DNA of 64,000 nt from Agrypnia vestita (taxonomy: Eukaryota > Arthropoda > Insecta > Trichoptera > Phryganeidae), in NCBI GenBank assembly GCA_016648135.1, contig JADDOH010001521.1:389544-453543 (forward strand), in the 5' to 3' direction. Positions 46,401 through 56,765 of this stretch are shown piece after piece; position 1 is the first letter of the stretch, and each line of letters begins with the position of its first letter. Position numbers and translations under genes: made by a program. The notes under the pieces were generated by a model. The model saw only the letters and a program-made list of their open reading frames with translations, was not told the origin of the DNA and did not search any database.

Positions 46401-49400
46401 ACCGTCTGCAAAATATGAACTGACGAGAAAATTTAATTAAGCACAGATGCATTACATTTTTTTATTGCATTTCATTCAGGGTAGAAAATTGCATGTTATG
46501 GTCCGAAAAATATAATATATGTGGGGTATAAAGGCAAAGGCAGCAATGTCCCAAAAAATTAAATGTTGTCATTATTACTGCTCTATAATGTACTGAATTC
46601 GAGATTTCATAGGAAACATAGCCTATAAATTTAAAGGTAACGTGATTTTGGAAAGAATAGATACATTAAATCTAGAATTTAGTATATTTTGAATTACTTA
46701 TCTTCGGTTACTGCATTTAAAACATTTTTTAAAATTGTTTTAACATTGCTACCTTCGCTTTTATACCCCACATATTTAAAGATAATATTTTCTTTATCTT
46801 CTGACTTAATTTTTTTTGTTAAATATGCATGTAAATAGTATTTTATTATTTGCTTTTATACCCCACATATTTTATAATAATATTTTTTTCATCTTCTGAT
46901 TCAATTTTTTTTATTGAATATGCATGTAAAATAGTATTTTTTTATGTATTTATTACGTTATGTTTCTCACTTTTTATTATTTTCTTCTCAAAACCACCTA
47001 GGTGGAAGTACGGCTACACCGTAAATTTTGAGAAAAAACTTGAATTGAAGACGCAAAAGAAAATGACTTTTTTTTCTATATACAATAACTTTTTTACGCC
47101 TTATTTTAATAACACATTAACTGATATTGATTTTTTTAAATATTCAAGCACAATTACACGTGCTTTCGAGTATTAGAAAAGTAACCCATAAAAACCATGT
47201 TTTTATTATACTCCCTTTCTAATTTACTAGTGGAAACTGGCTTGGCGCTTAACCTACACGTTAGGCTTCGGTCCAAAATTATACTATAATCAGGTTCCGT
47301 GTCTACCAGACGCGTTAAAATATTTTTATATAACTGAGTAAGTTGTATGAAAAAACCATTAAAAATTTGAAAAATCCAAAAATTTTTTTTTTTTTTTAAC
47401 GAAAATTTGAAAGATCTTCTTGATCGTCGCCACGAGACTGTTTGCAAAGTTTCAGATCGATTGGATCACGGGAAAAGGGTTAAAAATCGATCCAAAATTT
47501 TTTCGTCAAGCAAGCAGACCCCACGAGTTAATATAAAGGGAGTAAAAAATAAAATGAACTGTAATTTGAATAATTAAGATTGTAATGGGAAATAAAATGA
47601 GTAGGTAGGTTTGATATATTAGGTTAACTCTTAAAAGACCTGCTTACCATCAATATAGTTTCCTGTTGCAGAAACATGGAAAAGTTCATCGGCAACCGAG
47701 CCCTGAAAAGAAGCAAACCCATTTGAAGCACACTCAAGCTTAAGTTACTGCAATTCTCTAATTGAACCTGGAACTTAAGTGCTCGATTCTGCAAACAGAA
47801 TAGAGAATATCTTCACTCACTTGTATCTAAGCAGACACTTGCATTGTTTGTATGTTTGTATACAGAGTTATTTAGAAAACATTAAAACCCTTGATGGAAT
47901 TTACTTCTGCCTTGATAATGAGTCGAAAATTTTCAAGCAGCCATGACCCAATATTTTTTATTTATTTATTTTTTATTTTTTTATTTCAACGGTTACAAAA
48001 CCTATTACAGTAATTTGATGTTGTACTAATTACCTTATAATATAAAGATAAAATATGTAGAATACAGAGTTTAATGTCAAAAGTAAGCATAAAATAACAG
48101 AGATAAAAAAAAAAATAATTACAGAGTAAATATACAATAACAAAAGTATTAAGAAGAAGTAATATATATTCAATAGTATAAAAAAGTTAACAAATGAGAA
48201 TTAATTACAATTTATGAAATTATGTAGCAACAGAGTTAGAAACTAAAATGGACTGCCTTATATCTCTAAGAAGTAAATAATTTTATGTTACACAAAATAC
48301 ATCTTATAATATAAAGTGACAAAGTAATTTATGATATAAAATGAAAAAATAATTTATAATATAAATTGAGAAAGTAAATAAAAGTAAGTATAAGATAACG
48401 AAGATAAAAGATATAAAATACATAAGACAAAAGACATAAAATACAGATACAAAATATCAATAGTAATTGAGTTATGCAATATCGAGGTTTGCATTTTTTT
48501 CAGTAACATATATCGATTACGAAAAAAATCATTCACTTCAATACGAGTTCAAATTGGAATCGTTTCCAATTGGAATCCATACGTTTTTATTTTTTTATTT
48601 GACTTGTATTATTGAAATATTGTAATATTGAAAAAAAAGATGCAAAATTTGATGACGCATAGGTATCTCCATTACGAGTGATATTAGGTCAGGCAGGAAT
48701 ATAATCCTGCGAGTTTATTAATGTTTTCCAAATAGACATGTACACGGACACGGTATGTGTCGCGTCAATATTCTTACTATTTTCAAACTAAGCCCAAGCT
48801 GGTATTCTGGAATAGGGCTCGAACCACCGACCACTAGAACACTAGGTGAGCATCGTGACCATAACACCAACATGCTGCTCTTCAGATATAGTTATAATTT
48901 AAAATTTAAATCTTTATAATAACTTTTTTTTCATTTGATTAAGATCAGCTGCAAATTATACAATATTTGCATAAGTATATTAAATTAAAAATTATAATTG
49001 ATTTAAGCTATAGAAGTCTCACTATATATACTCACTATATATATCAAGCTATATATTTATATAATAACTTCTATCGAATTTTTTAAATAGTGGCCACAGG
49101 GCTTATGACGTGTATTCTATCGTATGTTTTTAATAATTCGGAAGAAATTCATATGTACATTAAAAAGAATATTACTTAATATTCCACAGAAAAATATAGA
49201 GGAATCAATACCAGCTGAAAAATCTAAGCATTCTATGTCATGGGAAGGAACAATGACTTCTCTAGCGTAGTCCCATGAAATATTTTAAAGAATACAGATT
49301 ACAACGTATATATACAACTTTTAATAATGTAATAATATGTGCGTATTTGGTGAACATTGCATTGCGCAAAGTGATCACTTAAGCCAGCTCACGAGCCCTG

Positions 49401-49824
49401 GGCCACACTTCAATTCACGTTTCCCAATTAAATAGCTTCGTCTTTGTGAGACTATTTTAATTTATCTTAATTAAACACTATTTAAATTAAATATTTATAC
49501 TTTTATACCTAATGATAAGCAGCTAGTATTTTCTTAATAAGAAAATTGAATTGAAATAAAATTTGTATTAATTGTGGGATAGTAAATATCCCATCCCACA
49601 AACAAAATAAATTTTAGATTGGTATGCCAAAATGAAATTTGATGTTATGTCGACATATAAAGCAACAAAAGAATTTAAATGAAACATAATTTATTTAAGT
49701 TACTTTTTTTTGTTTTTTTTATTATATAAATATTTGTACATTATAATAAAATATTTAAATCAGTATCACATACCTGACTGAGGGAAAATACACCCAAAAT
49801 AATCAAAATTGTGGCAAGCACCAT
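41851..49824 (-). CDS. Secreted chymotrypsin-like serine protease, seven exons
   Basis: An S1A endopeptidase predicted to be secreted as a zymogen, probably into the gut lumen. The joined exons (804 bp) give 267 residues. Signal peptide: about 1-16 (MVLATILIILGVFSLSQ). Propeptide: to R37. Trypsin-type activation would cut before IIGG (38-41). The triad is His82 (SAAHC), Asp125 (NNDLFMI) and Ser219 (GDSGGP). Cysteine pairs expected from the family are 67-83, 159-225, 189-203 and 215-244. The S1-pocket position equivalent to chymotrypsin 189 is Thr213, so trypsin specificity is excluded; 216 is Val240 and 226 is Thr250. This fits chymotrypsin/collagenase-like enzymes. All junctions are GT-AG with phases 0,1,2,1,1,0. 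No break was seen. Confidence 0.93.
42007..43271 (-). other. Protease intron 6 (1265 bp)
   Basis: Contains a half copy of palindromic family P (42287-42460), an AT-rich retroposon-like tail (42600-42800) and a GC-rich block at 42810-42975 with frames on both strands but no domain. cattgaatttgagattttat near 42230 is shared with 46590-46620. Confidence 0.6.
42287..42460. mobile_element. Palindromic family P, copy 2 (half)
   Basis: ttatttgtaaaacattaata, cctgccttgattatgag, gagatatgcgacatcaaag match the left half of 11907-12430. It stops after gtaaaacgttgga; the right half is lost. Confidence 0.7.
43272..43414 (-). CDS. Protease exon 6
   Basis: Codes S169 to H216: ILLRFAPMKVISNSKC, the NSSICAEGY block and TAC before the active Ser. 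Acceptor TTTCAG|GTGAA, donor GCCAC|GTGAGT. Confidence 0.9.
43425..43500. repeat. (TA)n microsatellite in intron 5
   Basis: Interrupted ta repeats directly upstream of the exon 6 acceptor (minus-strand sense). Confidence 0.8.
43540..43625 (+). repeat. Hammerhead-like core in intron 5
   Basis: CTGACGA at 43559-43565 and GAAA at 43582-43585 with a pairable stem II (AGGGCC / GGCTCT) between. A short stem III is possible in acattgttg. On the antisense strand relative to the protease transcript. Confidence 0.45.
43879..43968 (-). CDS. Protease exon 5 (SGWG block)
   Basis: Codes A139 to part of S169: IRPIRLP and CIASGWGRTE. Only 90 bp, with no start codon. Acceptor TTTTCAG|CTACG, donor GGAGA|GTAAGG. 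Without it the protein would lack the about 30 residues between the Asp and Ser halves, including Cys159 which pairs with Cys225. Confidence 0.9.
44209..44462 (+). mobile_element. Family Q, copy 2
   Basis: agtaacccataaaaacc start, gtatgaaaaaaccattaaaa middle, gatcttcttgatcgtcgc, and gccacgagttaaaagaaagg end. Short form, in protease intron 4. Confidence 0.7.
44487..44644 (-). CDS. Protease exon 4 (catalytic Asp)
   Basis: Codes D86 to S138 with VLLGEVNRTSPE and NNDLFMIDLI. Acceptor TTATAAG|CGTG, donor ATCAG|GTAAAT. A Q element (44209-44462) ends about 24 bp from this donor inside intron 4. Confidence 0.9.
44866..45123. mobile_element. MITE with atatcgtcgct ends, intron 3
   Basis: Left atatcgtcgct and right agtgacgatatata are inverted; tagtacatctgagataaacg and cgttcatcttagaatgtac pair further in. 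Partial copy at 26842-27005. Confidence 0.65.
45182..45332 (-). CDS. Protease exon 3 (RIIGG and catalytic His)
   Basis: Codes G36 to part of D86, including RIIGG and the CGGSL...SAAHC block. Acceptor CTACAG|GTCGC, donor ATAGA|GTAAGT. Confidence 0.92.
45694..45723 (+). repeat. Hammerhead-like core with strong stem II
   Basis: CTGATGA (45694-45700) and GAAA (45720-45723) flank GTTGGAT-aagt-ATCCAAC, a perfect 7-bp stem with a tetraloop. One extra C after CTGATGA departs from the hammerhead consensus. Confidence 0.45.
46518..46776. mobile_element. Inverted-repeat MITE in intron 2
   Basis: Ends atatgtggggtataaa and tttataccccacatat, extended by ggcagcaatgt / acattgctacc. Confidence 0.6.
46757..46945. 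repeat. Direct duplication, about 95 bp x 2
   Basis: gcttttataccccacatatt starts at about 46759 and again at about 46853; both run through atcttctga and aatatgcatgtaaa. Confidence 0.7.
47180..47550 (+). mobile_element. Family Q, copy 3
   Basis: gtaacccataaaaacc start and ctccctttct; ccgtgtctaccagacgcg; gatcttcttgatcgtcgcc; end cacgagttaatataaaggg. In protease intron 2, about 100 bp from the exon 2 donor. Confidence 0.75.
47648..47702 (-). CDS. Protease exon 2 (propeptide)
   Basis: Codes residues 18-35 and the first base of G36. Acceptor TTTTCAG|GGC, donor GATG|GTAAGC. This 55-bp exon is too short for frame-based searches. The propeptide has no cysteine. Confidence 0.85.
47863..48740. mobile_element. 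Palindromic family P, copy 3, interrupted
   Basis: Left cagagttatttagaaaac and the right part gtttattaatgttttcca match family P. The sequence is split at 47957 and resumes at 48455 (aatat on both sides), so a retroposon tail of about 500 bp was inserted. In intron 1. Confidence 0.7.
47957..48454 (-). repeat. Retroposon 3' end inserted in family P
   Basis: Minus-strand sense ends in a (aaataaat)n tail at 47957-47990; the body (taagataacgaagataaaag and related runs) is AT-rich with no coding potential. Short flanking aatat may be the target duplication. Confidence 0.5.
48735..48890 (-). repeat. tRNA-derived SINE, copy 4
   Basis: acacggtatgtgtcgcgtc, aatattcttactattttc, then the head region gaaccaccgaccactag and aacaccaacatgct. 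It abuts the end of P copy 3. Confidence 0.65.
49005..49480. repeat. tatcgta-family repeat, copy 4
   Basis: tagaagtctcactatat, cacagggcttatgacgtg, tatcgtatg and, inverted, gtgatcacttaagccagctc and tcgtctttgtgagacta. Looks like a palindromic element with an internal insertion. In intron 1. Confidence 0.5.
49774..49824 (-). CDS. Protease exon 1 (signal peptide)
   Basis: Codes residues 1-17. ATG at 49824 is preceded by CTACC and followed by a hydrophobic run. The donor CAG|GTATGT gives phase 0. Intron 1 (2071 bp) holds a repeat-rich stretch with P copy 3, SINE copy 4 and a tatcgta-family repeat. Confidence 0.88.
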
Positions 49825-49853
49825 GGTAGGAATCCTGGTGCACTACAGTTAGT

Positions 49854-49894
49854 AACTGAAACTAGTTTATTTCTATTCTGTCTGCTTTTTTATT
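49854..49894 (-). promoter_or_regulatory. Candidate core promoter of the protease
   Basis: An arthropod initiator TCAGTT lies at 49859-49854 and a TATA-like TAATAAAA at 49894-49887, about 30-37 bases upstream. A stronger TATATAA is at 49927-49921 but is too far for this initiator. The 5' UTR would be about 33 bases. Confidence 0.4.
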
Positions 49895-50255
49895 ATGAAT
49901 TTAAATGTTCCTTTAATTATTTATATACAGCTTGAACGAAAGTTTGAAATTTTTTTCAATATAATAAATATGCATTTCTTTGATAGATTTGTGCTCGAAA
50001 AAGGCAGAAAAACAGGCAATTGAGAATAAATCAATCAGATTTGTTTGACAAACCAATGACTGTGGTAAAAACTACAGCACTATGATGACGTAAGCTTAAT
50101 ATTAACGATAATTCGAAGAATACCTGCCTACATAAATTAGATGTAAGAACTGAGAAGAAGTAAAATCTTGCAGTTGTGTTCTAACTATTCCTAATCTATT
50201 CAAGTAATTAAAAATATTTTTTTACTTTACACTTTTACATTTTGAATACCAATTA
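49895..50255. other. Upstream region of the protease gene
   Basis: AT-rich; no known response element was singled out. Confidence 0.3.
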
Positions 50256-50760
50256 TTTATTTATTTATTTAATATTTATGGAAGACCAACAGCACAACAA
50301 ACAAGCATAAAAAACATTGATATAATATAGATGGCCAATTACAGGTCTCCACATTTAGAAATATGTTAGTAATGATAAATATTTATGAATTAAACTAAGG
50401 CATGTTAAAAATTATATAACAAGAAAGAATAAAAAATTTAAACAAAAAAAAAGAAACTTAATTATTAGCAGAAAAACATAGGCATGTTAAAAAATATTAC
50501 AAAAAGAATGAACAAGAGAAAAAGAGACTTAATTATTAAGTAGCAAAAAAATTCTGCACTCAAAATTTTCTTAAAACTTAGGCATGTTAAGAATTTATAA
50601 AAAGAAAGAATAAAAAAATTTAAACAAAAGAAAAAGAGACTTAATTATTAGCAGAAAACCATAGGCATGTTGAAAATAATACAAAAAGAATGAACAGGAG
50701 AAAAAGAGACTTAATTATTAATTATGCACATATCATTTCAAAAGAGAATAAATTTCTTGA
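50256..50760 (-). repeat. Retroposon 3' region with 182-bp tandem units
   Basis: Minus-strand sense ends in an (aaat)n tail at 50256-50275. Units at 50398 and about 50580 each consist of two halves with taggcatgtta ... gagacttaattatta, giving a hierarchical repeat. Confidence 0.6.
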
Positions 50761-50819
50761 TTACTTAAAAAATAAAGGAGTGAAATATTCCATATGTATT
50801 AAATAAAATATATATATTT

Positions 50820-50930
50820 TTTAAATTAACATTAATCATACATGAACCACATTAACCACACTTCCTTGTTGAAAATACCAACACGTTTCGCGGCCAATGG
50901 TCCCTTCATCAGGACACATTTTCGTACTTT
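50820..50930 (-). repeat. Hammerhead-like core repeat
   Basis: Minus-strand CTGATGA (50912-50906) and GAAA (50889-50886) around AGGGACCATTGGCCGC. After it, tgttggtattttcaaca can close a 5-bp stem III-like hairpin. Confidence 0.5.
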
Positions 50931-51892
50931 TTCGTACTTTTTCAAAAAAATTAAAAAGTCGAAGTACACACCTAAACGAAATAAAAAATAAATATATGTT
51001 AGATGAATAAACAGTAAATAACTAATATTAAAACCAATTAAAAACATAATTATTTGCAAAAAGGACCTGGTTATGTAAAAATTTTAATTTATGCGACAGA
51101 AATCTTCTATAATCTGTATGTATTAAAAAATTGTAAACTTTTACCTAAAGAATGATCCATTTCCAAAACACATAATTGTTGTAACTTAAATACCTGCATT
51201 GTTTTTTCACACTAATATCGAAATTTCTACACATTTTTCCTTTACAAAAATAACTACAATTGATTTATAAACCCCCGATTTTTTTAAAAGTAAACCTTTT
51301 TTGTTCATTTATCTCAAATCTTTTTAATTCTTTCCTTTGAGCACTTATTCATTGAGTTTGCAAAGGATAAGTGCCATTTTTTTTTATTTGTAATTACTCA
51401 AGTTTTTACTTACTTTATAACTTTGTTACTCTTTTATACGTCTACTGCTTTTTGAATGTCTACTAAACTTACAGTGTGTCACCAAATTAATATAATCTAG
51501 AGAAAATATGTGATTAATTAAAAAAAATTGCGGCATTTGTAACTCTTAGAGAAACTGTAATGTCTTCCAAATAAAACAAATCTATGACTCCTTATTTTTT
51601 TAATTCAACAAAAAAAGTATTTAGTGAAATTTTACTAAGATAATTTATTATCCGTTTTGAACATCCCTATTCTTTCTCAAATTAAGTATTCTTACAAATA
51701 TTTTCAGTTACAGTTTAATATTGTTTTTATTTTTTTTATTTCTACGGAATTCGCTGTATAAGTAACGGACTCTATTTTTTAATTATCACTTAAACTACCC
51801 GGAAATGTTCGGATTGTCGTTATACTCATGCATAGACAGGTGCCATAAATTAAATATACAATTAAATTTAATAGCTTTATAAAGTAACCCAT
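50931..51892. other. AT-rich spacer
   Basis: Nothing recognised. Confidence 0.35.
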
Positions 51893-52157
51893 AAAACCAA
51901 GTTTTTATTATACTCCCTTTCTCATTTACTAGTGGAAACTGGTTTGGCTCTGGGCTTCGGTTGGGCGACGCTACGAAAGGGAGTAATAAAAAATTTCCAA
52001 AAATCCAAAATTATACTATAATCAGGTTTCGCGTCTACCAGACGCGCTGAAATATGTTCATACAAATTAATAATTTGTATGAAAAAACCATTCAAAATTT
52101 AAAAAATCCAAAATTTTTTTTTTTTTTTTAACGAAAATTTGATAGATCTTCTTGATC
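51893..52157 (+). mobile_element. Family Q, copy 4, truncated
   Basis: agtaacccataaaaccaag start; cgcgtctaccagacgcg; gatagatcttcttgatc, where it stops abruptly and a Helitron-like sequence begins. An additional gaaagggagtaataaaaa lies inside at about 51975-51991. Confidence 0.7.
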
Positions 52158-52460
52158 CTTCCAGAATTTTCTAGAGCAGTTTTTTTCGGAACCTTCTAGA
52201 CTCACCGACGCAGTCGGCGTGCCTATTTCGAAACAATATGAAGCATTTGCGGCCTTCCCATAACAAAACAATGCGCTAGAAAGCACATTTTCGTCACCCA
52301 CTCCCACCCACGCATAGCCACCCCCCACCAAACTCGCATATTTTCGATGTGTCACCAAGGGCTTTCCACCACCGTAACCACCAGTGGGTGGTTGTGGCTG
52401 GTTGTTGAGAAAACTTGGTGGGTAGGGAAACACGGGTTTCTTTTTATATATAAATAAATA
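52158..52460 (-). mobile_element. Helitron-like element, copy H2 (truncated)
   Basis: Matches the 5' (minus-sense) half of H1: cttccagaattttctagagc, tgcggccttcccataac, cacccactcccacccacgc, gggtagggaaacacggg. The CTAG end and the six-unit HSE array are missing; only short GAA/TTC sets at 52164-52176 and about 52188-52201 remain. Confidence 0.65.
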
Positions 52461-52697
52461 TTGATATTGATTGTTAATTTTTACTTTTGTGAAAATGTCA
52501 GCCGATTGCATTTACCGGAACATAAAACTAAGTTTAAAACCGAAAAGGAACCTGGGTTCTTCAGTCTCATAAAAGTTAACTATAATACCATATCACATTT
52601 CTGTGAAATCCCCAAATACTAAAATTTCTGGTACCCCGCTGAATAAACGTATTTATGTTAAAAAAATATTTTTCATGGTCAATGATACGGTAATTCG
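52461..52697. other. Spacer
   Basis: Nothing recognised. Confidence 0.3.
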
Positions 52698-53260
52698 TTT
52701 TTTTTACTCCCTTTCTTTTAACTCGTAGCGTCTGCTTGTCTGCTTGTCGTCTTGTCTGCTTATCTGACGAAAAAACTTTGGATTGATTTTTAACCCTTCT
52801 CCCGTGATCCAATCGAGCTGAAACTTTGCAAGCAGACTCGTGGCGACGATCAAAAAGATCTATAAAATTTTCGTTAAAAAATAGTCATAATTATAATATA
52901 ATTTTGGATTTTTAGAAATATTAATGATTTTTTCAAATTGGAATCATTACAAAAGTTTGATTACGACAAACGGCGCCGGCGGCCCGATAACGTCACGGAA
53001 TGTTTAAAATTTGAATTACTTTGATGAAATTTGAAAATTTGAAATCCGTCGGTAGGTATAATAGATACTTCACTACGAATTTAGAAAATTTATGACAATT
53101 GGTTCATAGATGAATAAAGAGATATTTTTAGAGATTTTTGACATAGATATTTGTCTAGACATGTTTCCTTCTCAGTCAATTAATTATTACATGGTGGTTA
53201 ACTTAATTTACAAAGAAAAGGAGTAAAATAAAAACTTGTTTTTTATGGGTTAGTTTTTTC
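52698..53260 (-). mobile_element. Family Q, copy 5 (long form)
   Basis: Reverse orientation: actccctttcttttaactcg, gtgatccaatcgagctg, cggcccgataacgtcacgg, and the end ggagtaaaataaaaacttg followed by tttatgggtta. Confidence 0.75.
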
Positions 53261-53784
53261 TTTACTAGCTTCGAGGAAATTTCACTGGTCATATTAAATC
53301 AATATTTATTCGATATTATATAAATCTTTTATTACATTATTTTGTATGTTTCCCAAAATAAAATTCCTACTGACGTAGGTGAAACTAGTACGAGGATGAA
53401 AATTAATTCACCATATGTGGTTAACGTGATAGATTTCATGATGAATTTTCATCTACACGGAAAAGTTTTACTCGTCGGAGAATCGTATGCAGGTGCAGAC
53501 AAATAAGTTTCACTTCAGAAATGTTAACGTGAAAATGCTACTACTGATGCATGTAGAAAAGCGCGGAATAATGCCGAAGCGCGCATTGGAGAAAATCGTA
53601 CGGAATGAAGCGGAAAAGTTTGCAGACACTTTATCAGGAACGCGTTTTGTTTTCTGCGACTGCGCGTGACTATGTGTTTAATTTATTGAAGCCGTAAACT
53701 AAGCCTTAAGTGCTTATGCCTAGGAAGAACTGTGATAAGGAATAATTATTTCGAACATATAATTAAAGGCAGCGTAAATTAAAA
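53261..53784. other. Spacer with an unassigned open frame
   Basis: A 60-codon frame at 53487-53669 (KRALEKIVRNEAEKFADTL) is of higher complexity than its surroundings but has no partner exon or known domain. Confidence 0.35.
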
Positions 53785-54304
53785 AAAAGACAACTTTTTA
53801 GTATACTCCCTTTTTTTGTAAAATATAACAACAATTAAGGACGAATTAAAACACATAACATAACACTAAACTTACAGGAATTTAATATATTTCTAAAATG
53901 CCAGATGTTTTGAGCTTTGATAAGACACTTCATGCCTTGAAGATTAAATTCTAAAAACATTTGTCAGACAATTTAGATTTTCGACATTCGTAGTGAAGTA
54001 TCTATTATACCTACTGACGGAGTAATTCAAATTTTAAATATTCCGTGACGTTATCGGGCCGCCGTTGGTAGCTTTTTTAATGATTCCAATTTGAAAAAAC
54101 CATTAAAAATTTGAAAATCCAAAATTATACTACAATTTTTATTATTTTTTAACAAAATTTTGTTAGATCTTCTTGATCGTCGCCACGAGTCTGCTTGCAA
54201 AGTTTCAGCTCGATTGGATCACGAGAAAAGGGTTAAAAATCGATCCAAAGTTTTTTCGGCAAGGAAACAAGCAAGCAGACGCCACGAGTTAAACGAAAGG
54301 AAAT
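53785..54304 (+). mobile_element. Family Q, copy 6 (long form)
   Basis: Carries the internal long-form block aaatataacaacaattaagg, cagatgttttgagctttgat, gttatcgggccgcc, then the common right part. Joined head to tail to copy 7. Confidence 0.75.
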
Positions 54305-54832
54305 AGTAACCCATAAAAACCAAGTTTTTATTATTAAATCCCTTTCTTTGTTAAATATAACAACAATTAAAGACGAATTAAAACATATAACATAACACTA
54401 AACTTACAGTAATTTAATACATTTCTAAAATGTCAGATGTTTTGAGCTTTGATAAGACCTTCATGCTTTGAACATTAAATTCTAAAAACATTTGACAGTC
54501 AATTTAGATTTTCGACATTCTTAGTGAAGTACCTATTATGTATACCGACAGAGTAATTCTAGTTGCTAATCAAACTTTTATAATGATTCCAATTTGAAAA
54601 AAACAATAAAATTTCTAAAAATCCGAAGTTATACTGTAATTTTTAATTTTTTTTTAACGAAAATTTGATAGATCTTCTTGATCGTCGCCACGAGTCTACT
54701 TGCCAAGTTTCAGCTCGATTGGATCACGGGAAAAGGGTCAAAAATCGATCCAAAGTTTTTTTTTGACGGCAAGCCGGCAAGCAAGCAAGCGGATGCCACG
54801 AGTTAATATAAAGGGAGTAAAAATAAACTTAT
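54304..54832 (+). mobile_element. Family Q, copy 7 (long form)
   Basis: Begins agtaacccataaaaaccaag directly at the end of copy 6; otherwise the same order of blocks. Ends gttaatataaagggagtaaa. Confidence 0.75.
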
Positions 54833-55030
54833 TACTTTGCCTTGCGAATACTATTCATCTCCTCCTCCTCCATAACACGCTTGCCCCAAATAGGAGGAGA
54901 ACCGTGGTTCGCATCCCGGCAGCAGCCAAATATTTTTTCATGGATATAAATTTTCCGTATGTCTTTCTAATTGATTAATTAATTTGGTTTTAAATTTCAC
55001 AGAACTTTGTTCCGAACAAATTGCAACTTC
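54833..55030. repeat. tRNA-like remnant
   Basis: gaaccgtggttcgcatccc near 54900-54920 is B-box-like; the rest is degraded. Confidence 0.3.
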
Positions 55031-55326
55031 TTATTTTTATTTTACTCCCGTTCTCATTAAAACAGGTTTTGCGCTCACTCTACGCGTCGGGCTTGAAAAT
55101 TAAACAATGTATAAATCGTTAAAATTTCGAAAAGTCCAAAATTATACTATAATTATTAAATGTTTTAAACGAAAATTATTTTTATCGTCTCCAAGAGTCT
55201 ATCTGCAAAATTTTAGCTAGATTGGATCATGGGAAAAGGGTTAAAAATCGATCCAAAGTTTTTTCGGCAGACAAGTAAACAAGCCGACAAGCAGACGCTA
55301 CGAGTTAAAAGAAAGGGAGTAAAAAT
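55031..55326 (+). mobile_element. Family Q, copy 8 (short form)
   Basis: tttactcccgttctcatt; ccaaaattatactataatt; ggatcatgggaaaagggtta; end gttaaaagaaagggagtaaa. Confidence 0.7.
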
Positions 55327-55789
55327 TCATATACTACGTTAGCTTCAAATTGCTATGAGCAAGCCAATTTGAAAGAGTGACGACTCAAATAGTTCTTAGA
55401 AATCATTTTTTTATGAATATTTTTTTTAAGAATGTCTGAACCCGTTAACCGAAGATCAAAAAGCCTGAATGACAAGTGAAGAAGTAAACATTGAGCGTGT
55501 GAAATTTTCTCCTTGTGTAATTATCGCAGTGTTATCTTGTCAAGTGTAGTTTGATCGTGAAGCTTTTTTAATTAAATGAATTATTAATTCATTCGCTTTC
55601 AGTGGAAACATTGTAAACCTATGGACCCAGCATCTCTTGGCGCGAGCAGAGATGAGTAATGTAGCTAGGCTGTAGGTCATCAGTATGTCTTGCTACTTTG
55701 TCACTCTTGGTCGCTAATTACCCTGTGAAAACACCGTGTCTATGTCCACGGCTCTCAACCAGGTCTGTGCGTACCAATAGCAAGAAAAA
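55327..55789. other. Spacer
   Basis: Nothing recognised. Confidence 0.3.
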
Positions 55790-56098
55790 TAACTTATTTT
55801 TACTTCCTTTCTTTTAACTCGTGGCGTCTGCTTGTCTGACGAAAAAATTTTTGGATCAATTTTTAACCCTTTTCCCGTGATCCAATCGAGCTGAAACTTT
55901 GCAAGTAGACTCGTGGCGACGATCAAGAAGATCTATCAAATTTTCTTTAAAAAAAATAAATTATAGTATAATTTTGGATTTTTCAAATTTTTCGTGGTTT
56001 TTTCATACAACTTAGTTAGTTGTATGGAGATTCCGACGCATATGGTAGACACCCGAAAATGAGTGTTGTAAAAACTTGCTTTTTATGGGTTATTTTTT
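55790..56098 (-). mobile_element. Family Q, copy 9 (short form)
   Basis: Reverse orientation: tacttcctttcttttaactc; cgtgatccaatcgagctg; end gtaaaaacttgctttttatg followed by ggtta. Its right edge meets the large palindrome at 56101. Confidence 0.7.
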
Positions 56099-56122
56099 AT
56101 TACTTACTTTTAAATTAAACAC

Positions 56123-56388
56123 CAGGGGTATCCAGTGAAAGCGGATCGCCTCCATTGAGGTACTCCAAGATATACTTACATTGTAAATGGAGCGATGTAA
56201 TGCAAAAAAAAGCAAGAAGCATGAACTTTTCTTAAGTATATGTTTTGAAAAGATACCGCGAAAAAACAAATATCTCGTAATATTCCTATCTCGTAATGCT
56301 CTGCCAGCTAGATAAATAATTAATTTCGTTTTTTTCCAAATATATGTATAATAAAAGTCATGCTTCTTGTTCTCACTGCACGCCCCTG
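56123..56388 (+). mobile_element. hAT-like MITE in the left palindrome arm
   Basis: Ends CAGGGGTATCCAGTG and CACTGCACGCCCCTG are partly inverted; flanks ttaaacac and cttaacac agree at six of eight bases. Confidence 0.55.
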
Positions 56389-56765
56389 CTTAACACTGAC
56401 GGAAATTATTTACTAATAGGAAAAAAATTGTTTTATATACCTACACAATAAATTTGTTAAGTTGTGCGAAAAAAACGGAAAATAAATCCTTACTGTTAAA
56501 AAACCAAAAAAAAATTACCACAAAATCATTTTGTATTTATTCAAGAAGTAAATAATATTTTATTATTATCATTGAAATGGATGAAAAACATTATGTCCGT
56601 ATCAATGATCATCGTGAATAATCTCTAAAATGTAAGCGCTAAATAATAATAATTTCGCTGTCTGTCCGTCCGTACGTCGTAACTTCGTGTAACGTCCGTA
56701 TCTTTTTTAAAGTATTTTTTTTCTTTTGTTTTTTTATATAAGGATAAAGTATTTATTTATTTAAA

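Larger units (their letters stand above)
45333..47647 (-). other. Protease intron 2 (2315 bp)
   Basis: Holds, from the left, an LTR-like fragment (45850-45980, like 37680-37868), a hammerhead-like core (45694-45723), an inverted-repeat MITE (46518-46776), a 95-bp direct duplication (46757-46945) and Q copy 3 (47180-47550). No further exon was found. Confidence 0.6.

Noticed and set aside
53487..53669. Small host gene
   Set aside because: Lone 60-codon frame between two Q elements with no relative or partner exon.
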